Positions 1 through 9,108 of a stretch of DNA of 64,000 nt are shown here, one piece after another. Below the pieces are notes generated by a model. That model was not told the DNA's origin. It ran no database searches and saw only the letters and a list, made by a program, of their open reading frames with translations. This DNA comes from Sphingobacterium sp. UGAL515B_05 (lineage in GTDB: Bacteria; Bacteroidota; Bacteroidia; Sphingobacteriales; Sphingobacteriaceae): assembly GCF_033097525.1 (NCBI RefSeq), contig NZ_CP109907.1:1488001-1552000 (forward strand), given 5' to 3'. The stretch's first letter is position 1. Each line of letters opens with the position of its first letter. The position numbers and the translations under genes are program-made.

Positions 1-67
1 CAAAAGCAATCAGTAGCAGGCTCAATTTGCTACATTTCCGCACGTTTCGTTGTGTTGTTTTCATCAT
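1..67 (-). CDS. Partial CDS: N-terminus of probable SusD-like lipoprotein
   Basis: Only the first 22 codons lie in the window. Read from position 67 on the minus strand they give MMKTTQRNVRKCSKLSLLLI and onward, a basic start followed by the beginning of a hydrophobic segment, as expected for a signal peptide. A GGAGAG ribosome-binding site sits just upstream (71-76, reverse strand). The gene starts 9 bases after the stop of the SusC-like gene on the same strand, and SusD genes nearly always follow SusC this way. The SusD call therefore rests on position alone; no SusD domain is visible, and the lipobox would lie outside the window. Confidence 0.6.
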   Translation of the reverse strand, partial: MMKTTQRNVRKCSKLSLLLIAF

Positions 68-76
68 TAACTCTCC

Positions 77-3040
77 TTAAAAATCTAGCTTAATACCTAA
101 TACAATCGTTTTTGGTAATCTCAGTCCTTCGCCTGTATCATACCCAAAGAAGTTAATCAACTCTGGGTCACGTCCCGAATATTTCGTGAGTGTAAGCAAG
201 TTACTTCCACTGAGATAGAGGTAAAATTTAGAAAAGCGCGCATTCGACTTTTTGACCATCGATGTAAAGTCATAGCCAAATGTCAGATTACGCAATTTCA
301 CAAAAGATGCATCTTCCAAAAACATATCCTGCTCCGCTTGATACGGTGATACTGGAGACCACGGATTATATAACGGGTAGGCCTTTTCATCAAAGTTCTT
401 TTCCCAATAGGTAATGTCCCGCACTGAGCTAAGTGAATGCCCCTCATCTTGGTTCGCAAAATCAAAATACCGCGCTGTTTGTGCATTTAACGCGTCTTTT
501 TTCAGATTAAAGTACAATAAGAAGCTGAGGTCAAAGTTGTTCCATCCGAATCTATTATAAAATCCACCCGTAAACTTAGGAATGTAATTACCCATTAAAA
601 CACGATCCTTATCATTGATATCAAAATCGCCATTTGTATCTTCCCAGCGTGGATCACCACCTTTCATGGTTGTATCGTTATAGGTCAAAATTTTATGATC
701 CGCATTTACAGGAACATCCAGATCGTTTTCATAGATCCCCTGATTTTTCAACACCCAAAATTGATCGATGCGATTACCCACAGCAAGTTTTCTGTTACCA
801 ATTTCTATCTCCTGCAAACCACGAGGTAGGGCTTTTAGCTGATTGGTATTAAAAGCGATATTAAAGGAACTATTCCAGGATAAACGATCAATAGCAGCAG
901 GAAAATTGAAATTCAACGTAAAATCTACCCCTTTGTTATTGATGGCCATGCCACTCAACCGTTCATACTGATAACCAGATTCGGCGACAGTAGGCACTGT
1001 AAACACAACGTCTTTGTTATCCTTATTGTAAAACTCTATACGGGAAGTAATTTTGTCACCTTTCAAAGCGAAATCAATGCCGGCATTAAACATATCCGTA
1101 TAGGCCCAGGGCAGATCGTAACCTACCCAACCGGACTGATATGGTCTGCTAATTGTACCTATTCCATTGTAGGAGATTACGTTTTTATTGGAACCCCAAC
1201 CCAGTTCCGTACCATATTGCGGCCCCGCCGCTTCAATATCGGTGGATGGAAGATTGCCCAAACGTCCGCAGGACGCCAATATTTTAAGACCACCAATATC
1301 GTCGCTTTTGATAAGTGAATTAAAATCATATTCACCATTGAACGTGAAAGAAGTAAACCATCTATGGTCTTTTTGTACTGCTGAAGACCCATCTCGGCGA
1401 ATGAGAGCTCCGATTTTTAAAGCTCGATCAATGGTATAAGTTCCACGGAAATAAGCTGACGCCAATCTAAAATCCATGCGATCCTGATAGTAATAAGGAA
1501 TAAATCCTACGGACTTTAGGTAATTGGATTTTTGGCTGTCGCCTTCAACGACATTTACCTTGATAAAATCATTCGGCCCTTTGTAACCTTGAATAAAATT
1601 ATACTTCTGCTTATCTGATTGGTAGCTAAATCCGGCTTCCACGAACAAATTGCTTTTATCGTTGATGGTATAACGATAATTCAATGTATTGTCAAAAGCC
1701 ATTCGTTCATTATAGCCATAGTAATTCGAAACGTAATTGTTTCCTGACATCAAGGTTGATGGCCAAAATACATTACGAACATTTTCGTTATAATCCAGGT
1801 ATAACTTGGGTGCGAAATTTAAATTTTTAAGGATAGCAAAATTTAAAGCAAAGGAACCCAACAAACTGGTGATATTGTTTTCATCCAAGGATTTTTCATA
1901 CTCATCCACATACAGTCCATACAAATCCTTATTCGGAGACAAAGGAGTAGACAAATCCGGGATATAAGCGGTCTCCCCCAAACGCTCAGTGATCGAACGG
2001 TTTCTATCTCTGTTCAGTCGTGTTCCTTGAATCATACTCGATATCGTCAACCATCTTATGGGCAACATATTCAAGTAAAATGCCGCTTGGTAGCGATTTA
2101 GACTTGTTTCGTCTGCTGCGCCCGCATCACCAGCATAATTTCCAAAAAAACGAAAGTTAGCACGCTCGGAACCACCCTCTAAGCTACCATTGATATCGTA
2201 AATTGGCTTCGCTTTATAATAAAGATCGGTCCAGTTGGAAGGGCCATAAAAGTTAACGTTTGAAGAATCACTCAGATAAGCTGGATAAGCTGCCATTTGG
2301 CTCTCATTAGCATACTTAGCATAGAATGGAGTCCTAAATTTCTTTTCAAACTCAGCATTTATGGTGGTTACATTTGATGGTGTAGCATAACCATAATGAC
2401 TGTTGACACTGATTTTCCTTTGACCAGCTTTTGCATTCTTTGTAGTAATATAGATCACACCATTCGCGGCTCTCGGTCCAAAGATAGCGGCAGTACTATA
2501 ATCTTTCAGCACATTGATAGATTCAATATTATCTAGATTAAAAATACTGTTGATATTCGTTGCCGCACCAATCGGTTGGAGGTTATAATTCTGAATAGCA
2601 TAGCTTAATGTTTGATCGTCAATTAGAGGGATACCATTCATAACGATCAGAGGCTTACTTTTATTGACATCTGCAATATCAACAATTGGGCGAGCTAAGC
2701 CGCGCACCAGTACATTTTGTTTTATTGTCCCCGGTTCTCCAGAAGATTCCTGAATATACACTCCTGCACTGGTCCCTTTCAACATCTGTTGCATCGTGAG
2801 ATAGGGTCGCTTCTTTGCAGCAGCAATATTGACGGTATCTACACCTAGGTAAGGTTTGGTAGGATCCGAAGAGTAATAGATAATCGAATCTTTGGATACA
2901 GTATCTGCCTTCAATCCGAACTGCAACCTAAGGGAGCCTGTACCACGATTTGATATCGAAGGGGGCGCGGCTTCCAACTCAGGTAAACAACCTAAACTCA
3001 GCAGAAAAAATAACGTACAATAGCTTACATTTCTTTTCAT
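77..3040 (-). CDS. SusC/RagA-like TonB-dependent outer-membrane receptor, short N-terminus
   Basis: A 987-residue outer-membrane transporter of the SusC/RagA type, expected to import an oligomeric nutrient with a SusD partner, whose gene probably starts 9 bases downstream. The plug domain is recognisable from about residue 80 (MLKGTSAGVYIQESSGEPG, then VLVRGL, then a SINVLKDYSTAAIFGPRAANG-like block near residue 190), followed by a beta-barrel ending in the aromatic LDF. Unlike the other SusC proteins here it has no STN domain and no carboxypeptidase-like CNA-fold domain; only about 60 residues lie between the signal peptide and the plug. The signal (MKRNVSYCTLFFLLSLGC) carries a cysteine at residue 18, but the preceding residues are a poor lipobox. 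No sigma/FecR pair is adjacent. The substrate cannot be told from the sequence. Confidence 0.9.
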   Translation of the reverse strand: MKRNVSYCTLFFLLSLGCLPELEAAPPSISNRGTGSLRLQFGLKADTVSKDSIIYYSSDPTKPYLGVDTVNIAAAKKRPYLTMQQMLKGTSAGVYIQESSGEPGTIKQNVLVRGLARPIVDIADVNKSKPLIVMNGIPLIDDQTLSYAIQNYNLQPIGAATNINSIFNLDNIESINVLKDYSTAAIFGPRAANGVIYITTKNAKAGQRKISVNSHYGYATPSNVTTINAEFEKKFRTPFYAKYANESQMAAYPAYLSDSSNVNFYGPSNWTDLYYKAKPIYDINGSLEGGSERANFRFFGNYAGDAGAADETSLNRYQAAFYLNMLPIRWLTISSMIQGTRLNRDRNRSITERLGETAYIPDLSTPLSPNKDLYGLYVDEYEKSLDENNITSLLGSFALNFAILKNLNFAPKLYLDYNENVRNVFWPSTLMSGNNYVSNYYGYNERMAFDNTLNYRYTINDKSNLFVEAGFSYQSDKQKYNFIQGYKGPNDFIKVNVVEGDSQKSNYLKSVGFIPYYYQDRMDFRLASAYFRGTYTIDRALKIGALIRRDGSSAVQKDHRWFTSFTFNGEYDFNSLIKSDDIGGLKILASCGRLGNLPSTDIEAAGPQYGTELGWGSNKNVISYNGIGTISRPYQSGWVGYDLPWAYTDMFNAGIDFALKGDKITSRIEFYNKDNKDVVFTVPTVAESGYQYERLSGMAINNKGVDFTLNFNFPAAIDRLSWNSSFNIAFNTNQLKALPRGLQEIEIGNRKLAVGNRIDQFWVLKNQGIYENDLDVPVNADHKILTYNDTTMKGGDPRWEDTNGDFDINDKDRVLMGNYIPKFTGGFYNRFGWNNFDLSFLLYFNLKKDALNAQTARYFDFANQDEGHSLSSVRDITYWEKNFDEKAYPLYNPWSPVSPYQAEQDMFLEDASFVKLRNLTFGYDFTSMVKKSNARFSKFYLYLSGSNLLTLTKYSGRDPELINFFGYDTGEGLRLPKTIVLGIKLDF

Positions 3041-3419
3041 AAACAGTACTCAAAAGGTTAAATGCCAGTATAATCCAGCACATCTTGGTTTTTAATCAAT
3101 TAGACAGGTTTTTTATTGGTCCCGTATTCATTATGAGTGTAATATTACAGCTTTGAATCCATTCCGGCTTAACAGCTTCTTAACGCAATCGATTGCCCAA
3201 ATGCCGAAAACGTTATAGTGTAAAAGCGACACTGTGGCCCCAAAAAACACATTTTATAGTTAGAGATTACTTCCTATTTTTTGTCTTTTAAGCATGTTTA
3301 TCTTGGTCAATTGAATGAATTTATACCAACGATACCAGATAATAACTAGCAAAAAAATAGCATCAATACGTATACAGAGAATTTCATGAAGAGGGTGGAC
3401 ATCAGACATTGCGCCCGAG
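3041..3419. other. Intergenic spacer upstream of the SusC-like gene
   Basis: This AT-rich spacer separates the minus-strand SusC-like gene from the thioredoxin-gene relic. It should hold the SusC promoter, but I see no convincing CAAAnnTA box (reverse of TAnnTTTG) close to 3040. A short GTAATATTAC palindrome lies near 3138. No coding region is supported. Confidence 0.4.
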
Positions 3420-3612
3420 AGTTTAGAAAGGAAAACATCCCAAATCCACTAAAGAATACCGTTGCAATATTTTTTCTCTAAAAGCAACACAATTGATCAT
3501 TATATCCCTATCGATAAAGTCGGAAATTTAATTTCGGTAGATAGTCCATAACCGGGTGATCCAAAATTAAAAGCTTTGATTGAAGAATGGATTAAAAATA
3601 AAAGTAGGTTGA
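3420..3612 (+). pseudogene. Decayed 3' end of a TlpA-like thioredoxin gene
   Basis: Read on the plus strand from about 3482, the DNA encodes SKSNTIDHYIPIDKVGNLIS, then VDSP, a TAA stop, and PGDPKLKALIEEWIKNK. This aligns almost residue for residue with the C-terminus of the intact TlpA-like protein at 15778-17121 (VNSIPRYILIDKSGNLIS, ADSPRPSDPKLKALLEEWINK). The internal stop replaces an arginine codon. Further upstream (3420-3480) similarity continues weakly, with length changes that would shift the frame, and is then lost. No start codon, signal peptide or CxxC motif remains. It is therefore a remnant of a related gene, probably the tail of a lost operon copy, lying directly before the sigma-factor promoter. 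The left edge is approximate. Confidence 0.8.
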
Positions 3613-3670
3613 ATCGGGAACTATTCAATAGCTCCCGACTCAACATTTTTTTCCCTATCTTTTTTTTAGA

Positions 3671-3678
3671 TACCTTTG
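3671..3678 (+). promoter_or_regulatory. Predicted Bacteroidota -7 box (TACCTTTG)
   Basis: The sequence matches the Bacteroidota housekeeping -7 consensus TAnnTTTG at every fixed position and lies 21 bases before the ATG of the sigma gene at 3700. A clear -33 TTTG is not visible; T-rich DNA occupies that position. The box contains the TTG that would otherwise be taken as the start of a longer sigma-factor reading frame. Confidence 0.55.
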
Positions 3679-3699
3679 TATCACAATGAAAAACTAAAA

Positions 3700-4257
3700 A
3701 TGGATAGTACAATTGCATTTTGGCTAAAACAAATCGCAGAAGGCGACCGAACTGCATTCGATGCATTATACAATCATTTCTGGAAAACAATATACCAATA
3801 CGTCTACCCAAAAACGAAAAACACCGAAGCAACTGAAGATATCCTGCATGACTTATTCTTGAGTATCTGGAAAAATCGAAGTAGATTGCAAGAAATCAAT
3901 AATATCGAATCCTATCTAAAAACAGGTGCACGATACCTCACTTTCTCCTATTTCAACAAAAATAGCGGACAACATCAAGTGGAAATCGACAAAGTCGACA
4001 TTGTCCTTGATGATGCTCCAATTGAAGATCGCTTACATTACCGCTATTTATTGGACCTCATTCAAGAAGAAATACAAAATCTTCCCGAACGTTGCCGAAT
4101 TATTTTCAATGAAAGCCGTATCAACCACAAATCCATCAACCAGATAGCCCTCGAGTACGGCCTATCAAAAAGTACCGTTGAGAATCAACTAAACAAAGCC
4201 CTAAAACGTTTACGACTGGTTACCAAAGACTTCCACACCTTTCTCTCCTTTTTTTAA
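3700..4257 (+). CDS. ECF RNA polymerase sigma factor, FecI-like
   Basis: A 185-residue extracytoplasmic-function sigma factor, expected to direct RNA polymerase to the following transport operon when released by its FecR partner. Region 2 is recognisable in the first half (AFDALYNHFWKTIYQYV, then ATEDILHDLFLSIWKNR and the SYLKTGAR block). Region 4 follows with LPERCRIIFNESRINHKS and the helix-turn-helix INQIALEYGLSKSTVENQL. The frame stays open upstream to a TTG at 3676, but that codon lies inside a -7 promoter box, so the ATG at 3700 is preferred. The protein ends in a short hydrophobic tail (FHTFLSFF), as do the other two sigma factors here. FecR follows after 210 bases. Confidence 0.92.
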   Translation: MDSTIAFWLKQIAEGDRTAFDALYNHFWKTIYQYVYPKTKNTEATEDILHDLFLSIWKNRSRLQEINNIESYLKTGARYLTFSYFNKNSGQHQVEIDKVDIVLDDAPIEDRLHYRYLLDLIQEEIQNLPERCRIIFNESRINHKSINQIALEYGLSKSTVENQLNKALKRLRLVTKDFHTFLSFF

Positions 4258-4467
4258 TTTTTTTTCATTTTCACGTAGGTGCTTTTATCTTTTTCGATGA
4301 CTATATCTATACGAGGCTAACCAAACGACCTGTGAAGTCATCATGATGTATTCAAGTGATACAGGATAATGAATATCACTGATAACTCAATCATAGCTGA
4401 AACAGTCGAAGGAAACATTAATCTCTTAAAGAGACTGCTTACTAATGAATAAACAGATTTTAACTAG
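4258..4467 (+). other. Sigma-FecR spacer
   Basis: This spacer is longer than the 35-142 bases seen between the other genes of the sigma-FecR-SusC modules in this window. No strong hairpin or -7 box was found. It holds one short open frame with an AGGA-like site (described separately). Confidence 0.4.
4369..4452 (+). CDS. Possible 27-residue small ORF
   Basis: An ATG preceded by AGGA opens a 27-codon frame (MNITDNSIIAETVEGNINLL and seven further residues) that stops 15 bases before the FecR start. It could be a leader peptide or a translational coupler for FecR. It could equally be chance: it is short and has no recognisable family. No comparable frame was noticed in the other two sigma-FecR gaps, which are shorter. 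Confidence 0.2.
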   Translation: MNITDNSIIAETVEGNINLLKRLLTNE

Positions 4468-5589
4468 ATGAAAGTACCTAATACGCTGCAAAAACTAATC
4501 AAAAACTATCTATTGGGCTTTGAAAACAAGGCAGAATATGATACACTAAAAAAATGGTTTGATGAATCCGATGCACAAAGCATGCCTACAGACAGCGATA
4601 TCCAGGCAGGCCAACTCATTGTCTTACAACGCCTAGGTAATAATCAACTATTTCATGAGCCGCGCACATTTAGTCAAAAGTATCGCTATGGAATTCGTAT
4701 CGCAGCATCAATCACCATTGCTCTTGGTTTTGCTATGGCATACTATTATTACCAATATGCCATCTTTGACAAAATAGCTCCGCAACAACTAGCCTCAATA
4801 CGACCAGTTAAAGAAAATGTGCAACTTACTTTTGAAGACGGTAAAGTGGTTATACTTAATGACCAAGGCAAACATACTCAAGCTATTGAAGGCGTTCAGG
4901 AAATCAAAAACGGAGAGCTTGTCTATAATGACAACGCAAATCACATCGTTCAAAATACACTTTCAACACCTCGGGGGCAACTATTTAAAATTGTACTCCC
5001 CGATGGAACCAAAGTATGGATGAATGCAAATAGCTCCTTAAGCTACCCTTCGAAATTCATAGGTCCAGAGCGGTTAGTAGAATTACATGGTGAAGCCTAT
5101 TTTGAAGTTAGCAAAAATCCGGAGCAACCGTTCATCGTAAAAACAACCAATCAACAAGTCAGAGTTTTGGGTACACATTTCAATATCAATGCCTACGATA
5201 ATGATCTTACGACGCAAACAACACTTGTTGAAGGTAAAGTTGAAGTACAGCATCAGCAGCAGAAAATACTCTTGACACCCAATCAACAAGCAACTTTTAA
5301 AGGCACAGCGCTAAGTAAGAAAAATGTAGATGCCGCCGAGTATATAACCTGGCGCGAAGGTTATTTTACCTTCCATAATGCCACAGCAAATGAAATCATG
5401 CAACAGTTAGCAAGATGGTACGATCTCAACGTCCGTCTTGACGACTCCGAAATAAACGAACGATTCAGTGGAAAAATCAATAAGCAGATGAATTTGCAGG
5501 AAATCCTAACCGTCCTCCAAACTGCTGGATTGAATTTCGATATCGTACAGAATAAAAATCAACAAAAAACAATCCTACTGAAAAACTAA
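4468..5589 (+). CDS. FecR-family anti-sigma factor
   Basis: A 373-residue inner-membrane anti-sigma regulator, expected to hold the upstream sigma factor and receive a periplasmic signal from the STN domain of the SusC protein encoded next. The cytosolic N-terminus (residues 1-75) precedes one membrane helix at about 76-99 (GIRIAASITIALGFAMAYYY). The FecR domain follows in the periplasm (LSTPRGQLFKIVLPDGTKVW from about residue 165, then LHGEAYFEVSKNPEQPFIV). The C-terminal DUF4974-type domain begins near residue 300 (TWREGYFTFHNATANEIMQQ). SusC starts 34 bases downstream. Confidence 0.93.
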   Translation: MKVPNTLQKLIKNYLLGFENKAEYDTLKKWFDESDAQSMPTDSDIQAGQLIVLQRLGNNQLFHEPRTFSQKYRYGIRIAASITIALGFAMAYYYYQYAIFDKIAPQQLASIRPVKENVQLTFEDGKVVILNDQGKHTQAIEGVQEIKNGELVYNDNANHIVQNTLSTPRGQLFKIVLPDGTKVWMNANSSLSYPSKFIGPERLVELHGEAYFEVSKNPEQPFIVKTTNQQVRVLGTHFNINAYDNDLTTQTTLVEGKVEVQHQQQKILLTPNQQATFKGTALSKKNVDAAEYITWREGYFTFHNATANEIMQQLARWYDLNVRLDDSEINERFSGKINKQMNLQEILTVLQTAGLNFDIVQNKNQQKTILLKN

Positions 5590-5623
5590 ATTATTAATAC
5601 TGAACTTATAAAACATTAACCTA

Positions 5624-8600
5624 ATGCAAAACAACAGGAAGGCCAAACCTTCGGTCCCATGGGATAACCATGTCCAAATTTCAGCAAACTCAGACGCCGT
5701 CACCTGGCCTCGGGCTTTTGTGGAGAGCAGTAATGACAGCAAATTACCCACCGTATTTACCCGAAAAAACAAACTGCGTTTTCACCTTGTTTCGGCGCTT
5801 TTGACCATCAGTTTGATGCAGCTCCATGGCACAACAAATGCGCAGCGCATCTCTATCAATTCAAATAAATCGTCCATCAAACAAGTTTTCCAGCAACTGG
5901 AAAAACAATCTGGTTATAGTTTTTTCTATAAAGACGTCATTCTCGAAAAAATTAAGGATACGGGTGTTAAACTCGAAAATAGCACCCTACAGCAAGCTTT
6001 AGATGCCATTCTTAAACCAAATGGTTTGGATTATGAGGTTGTTAATAGGACTGTAATTATTAAACCTATCTCAAAACCAATCCAAACCACTAAACTAATT
6101 AATAAAAACTTACAGAGCTATGTCACCGGAAGGATCCTAGATGAAAACGGCAAACCTATTCAGGGGGCATCTATTCGACTAAGAAACGATGAAAAGAAAG
6201 GTGTTAAAAGTCTAGTTGATGGAAGCTTTAACCTTCCCATAACCTCACTAAATGAAATTCTTATTATCTCTTCCTTAGGTTATGAAAAGAAAGAAGTTAA
6301 AGCTAGTTTGAATAAGGATGAAATGATCATTCAGTTAAAGCCACAAAATACCGCTCTGGATGAAGTTTCTATAGTTTCGACTGGTATCTTTAAAAAAGAA
6401 GACAAAAGTTTCACCGGAGCGTCTCGAACTATTTCTGCTAAGGAATTAAAACAATACGGTTCCCGCAACTTAGTAACATCACTTCGAAATATAGACCCAT
6501 CGTTTAATATCATTGAAAGCAATTTATTTGGTTCCGATCCGAATAGGCTTCCAGAGATCCAAATGCGAGGGAATGCAAGTATCCCAAATGTTAATCAGAT
6601 TCAAAGTGAAACGAAGACGCAATTAAATACCCCTTTAATAGTAATAGATGGATTTCAAACGACATTGCAAGCGTTGATTGATATCAATGAAAACGATGTT
6701 GAGGCTATTACGCTATTAAAAGATGCCGCAGCGACAGCTTTATACGGTTCCAGAGGTGCCAATGGAGTTATAGTTGTAACAACTAGAATGCCTCGTCCAG
6801 GAAAGCTGAGATTAACTTTTGGATCAGAATTAAAAATTGAGATGGCAGATTTAAGCGGCTACCATCTCCTCAATGCAAGGGATAAACTGGAACTCGAGCG
6901 GCAAGCTGGTTATTATGACAAAGCAAATGCTTATCAAGATATACCTTCAAAGCGATATTACAATTTTCTTCTCAACGAAATCAATAGTGGCGTAGAAACG
7001 GATTGGATGGCAATTCCCTTAAGAACCTCACATGCATTGAGAAATAACCTACGTCTTGAAGGTGGTGACCAGCAATTTCGGTATTCCGCAACCTTACAGA
7101 ACAATAATACTGCGGGTGTGATGAAAGGTTCTTCACGAAATACAATAAATGGATCGATCACCTTATCATACACCTACAACAACCTATTATTTCGAAATTA
7201 TCTGAATGTTAATAATGTCAAGAGTCAGGAATCTCCATACGGTACTTTTTCAGATTATGTTAAACTCAACCCATACTGGCGTCCTTACGATGTTAATGGG
7301 AATGTCAATAAAGTATTGGGCGATCCGGGAAATGATGACAACATATACGTAAGGGGTACCTTACCAACTAATCCCCTTTATGATGCGACATTAAAAACAT
7401 TTGACAAAGGTGAAGAAACGCTAATCACAAACCAGACAGCTGTTGAGTGGAAAATCATAAAGGATCTCCTACTTACAGGTAAATTTAGTTTTACGAAAAC
7501 AAATAGCCAAAATGATGCATTTAGACCCGCAGAACATACAAACTTTGCAAATTATACCGGTGATGATGTCTTTAGAAAAGGGGATTATGCTCTTGGAATT
7601 TCAAATGGAATGAGATATGAGGGTGGATTGAACCTATCTTACAGGACCAAAATAAAAGATAAACATCAGATCTTCGCAGGGGCTGAGGCAAATATTTTAC
7701 AAAGTAAATCTTCCGACTATTCATTTTTAGCAGAGGGGTTTCCAAATTCTAATCTGGATTTCCCATCAATGGCTTTACAATATCAAAAGGGAGGAAAACC
7801 AAGTGGTAGAGAATACTTCTATCGAACGTTGGGATTTGTTGGAAATGCAAATTACAATTATGCCAATCGCTATTTTGTTGATGGTACATTTCGCTATGAC
7901 GGATCATCCCAATTTGGATCAAACAAGAAATTCGCACCTTTTTGGTCTGCAGGTTTAGGCTGGAATATAGATGAAGAAAAATTTTTCAATAAAGAAGGAA
8001 AAATCAACAGACTGAAGCTGAGAGGGTCTGTAGGAACCTCAGGTTCTACAAACTTCGACACCTATCAGGCGCTCACGACTTACGCTTACTACACCGGTGA
8101 TCGCTATTATAACTGGATAGGGTCCTATTTATTGGGAATGGGTAATCCCGACCTCAAATGGCAACAAGTCATGAAATATAATATTGGAACAGATGTCGAT
8201 CTATTCAATCGCTACCTTCTTCTACAAGCAAATTATTATATCGAAAACACCAATGATTTAGTCTCGGCTATTAATACCCCGGCATCTAATGGTTTTGAAT
8301 CCTACACATCAAACGTTGGAAAACTTCGCAATAAAGGATTCGAATTCTACGCAACAGTTTTTCTTATGAAAAAGCCAGAAGGAGTTACCTGGTCTGTTTC
8401 AGGAACGGTTTTACATAATAAAAATAAAATCATTAAAACCTCCGAAGCCTTGAAAGATGCGCAGAAAACGTTACAGGGAAACCAGTACGATGCTGCGCAG
8501 ATGTATATAGAAGGATATTCTAGCAACGCGATTTGGGTTGTAAAATCTCTTGGGATAGATCCAAGTACAGGTAAGGAGCTATATTTATCATCGGATGGTA

Positions 8601-9106
8601 CACCAACCTACACATGGAATGCAAATGATGTGACAGCAGTCGGAAATACAGATCCTAAAATATGGGGTAGTTTAAATACCATGGTACGCTATAAAGGATT
8701 GACATTCACTGCAGCCTTGAGTTATAAGTTCGGCGGACAAACGTATAATAAAACACTGGCCGACCGGGTAGAAACAGGGAATTATTCCAATAATGTTGAT
8801 CAACGCGTATATACTGGCCGCTGGCAACAGCCCGGAGATATTGTTCCGTTTAAAGGACTATTAAATACTACGCCGACTTATAAAACATCCCGATTTGTAC
8901 AAGACGAGAATACCTTTTATGCCCGGAATTTCAATGTTCAATATGATTTCCGTTATGCAAAATGGGTTAAAAAAATCGGTTTCGAAAATGTTAACGTAGG
9001 ACTAAATATATCAGACCCATTTATCATATCAACTATTCGTCAAGAACGAGGAACCAGTTATCCATTTTCTCGTCAATTTACATTGAGTTTAAATGCAACT
9101 TTTTAA
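5624..9106 (+). CDS. SusC/RagA-like TonB-dependent receptor with STN signalling domain
   Basis: A 1160-residue outer-membrane importer. The signal segment lies unusually far in (about residues 52-73, FHLVSALLTISLMQLHG) after a polar N-terminal extension, so a later start is possible, although none with a better ribosome-binding site was seen. The STN domain spans about 76-148 (SIKQVFQQLEKQSGYSFFY), a carboxypeptidase-like regulatory domain about 166-240, the TonB-box region LDEVSIVSTG near 245, and the plug about 260-390 with the ITLLKDAAATALYGSRGANG signature. A beta-barrel follows and ends in LNATF. The STN domain and the upstream sigma/FecR genes point to substrate-induced control. SusD begins 3 bases after the stop, so the two are surely co-expressed. 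Confidence 0.95.
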   Translation: MQNNRKAKPSVPWDNHVQISANSDAVTWPRAFVESSNDSKLPTVFTRKNKLRFHLVSALLTISLMQLHGTTNAQRISINSNKSSIKQVFQQLEKQSGYSFFYKDVILEKIKDTGVKLENSTLQQALDAILKPNGLDYEVVNRTVIIKPISKPIQTTKLINKNLQSYVTGRILDENGKPIQGASIRLRNDEKKGVKSLVDGSFNLPITSLNEILIISSLGYEKKEVKASLNKDEMIIQLKPQNTALDEVSIVSTGIFKKEDKSFTGASRTISAKELKQYGSRNLVTSLRNIDPSFNIIESNLFGSDPNRLPEIQMRGNASIPNVNQIQSETKTQLNTPLIVIDGFQTTLQALIDINENDVEAITLLKDAAATALYGSRGANGVIVVTTRMPRPGKLRLTFGSELKIEMADLSGYHLLNARDKLELERQAGYYDKANAYQDIPSKRYYNFLLNEINSGVETDWMAIPLRTSHALRNNLRLEGGDQQFRYSATLQNNNTAGVMKGSSRNTINGSITLSYTYNNLLFRNYLNVNNVKSQESPYGTFSDYVKLNPYWRPYDVNGNVNKVLGDPGNDDNIYVRGTLPTNPLYDATLKTFDKGEETLITNQTAVEWKIIKDLLLTGKFSFTKTNSQNDAFRPAEHTNFANYTGDDVFRKGDYALGISNGMRYEGGLNLSYRTKIKDKHQIFAGAEANILQSKSSDYSFLAEGFPNSNLDFPSMALQYQKGGKPSGREYFYRTLGFVGNANYNYANRYFVDGTFRYDGSSQFGSNKKFAPFWSAGLGWNIDEEKFFNKEGKINRLKLRGSVGTSGSTNFDTYQALTTYAYYTGDRYYNWIGSYLLGMGNPDLKWQQVMKYNIGTDVDLFNRYLLLQANYYIENTNDLVSAINTPASNGFESYTSNVGKLRNKGFEFYATVFLMKKPEGVTWSVSGTVLHNKNKIIKTSEALKDAQKTLQGNQYDAAQMYIEGYSSNAIWVVKSLGIDPSTGKELYLSSDGTPTYTWNANDVTAVGNTDPKIWGSLNTMVRYKGLTFTAALSYKFGGQTYNKTLADRVETGNYSNNVDQRVYTGRWQQPGDIVPFKGLLNTTPTYKTSRFVQDENTFYARNFNVQYDFRYAKWVKKIGFENVNVGLNISDPFIISTIRQERGTSYPFSRQFTLSLNATF

Positions 9107-9108
9107 AC

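Noticed and set aside
3676..3699. TTG-initiated N-terminal extension of the first sigma factor
   Set aside because: The TTG lies in a predicted -7 box, and the extension has no sigma-like sequence.
3500..3832. 110-codon minus-strand open frame
   Set aside because: It overlaps the thioredoxin relic and the sigma gene on the opposite strand, has no recognisable domain, and is explained by those features.
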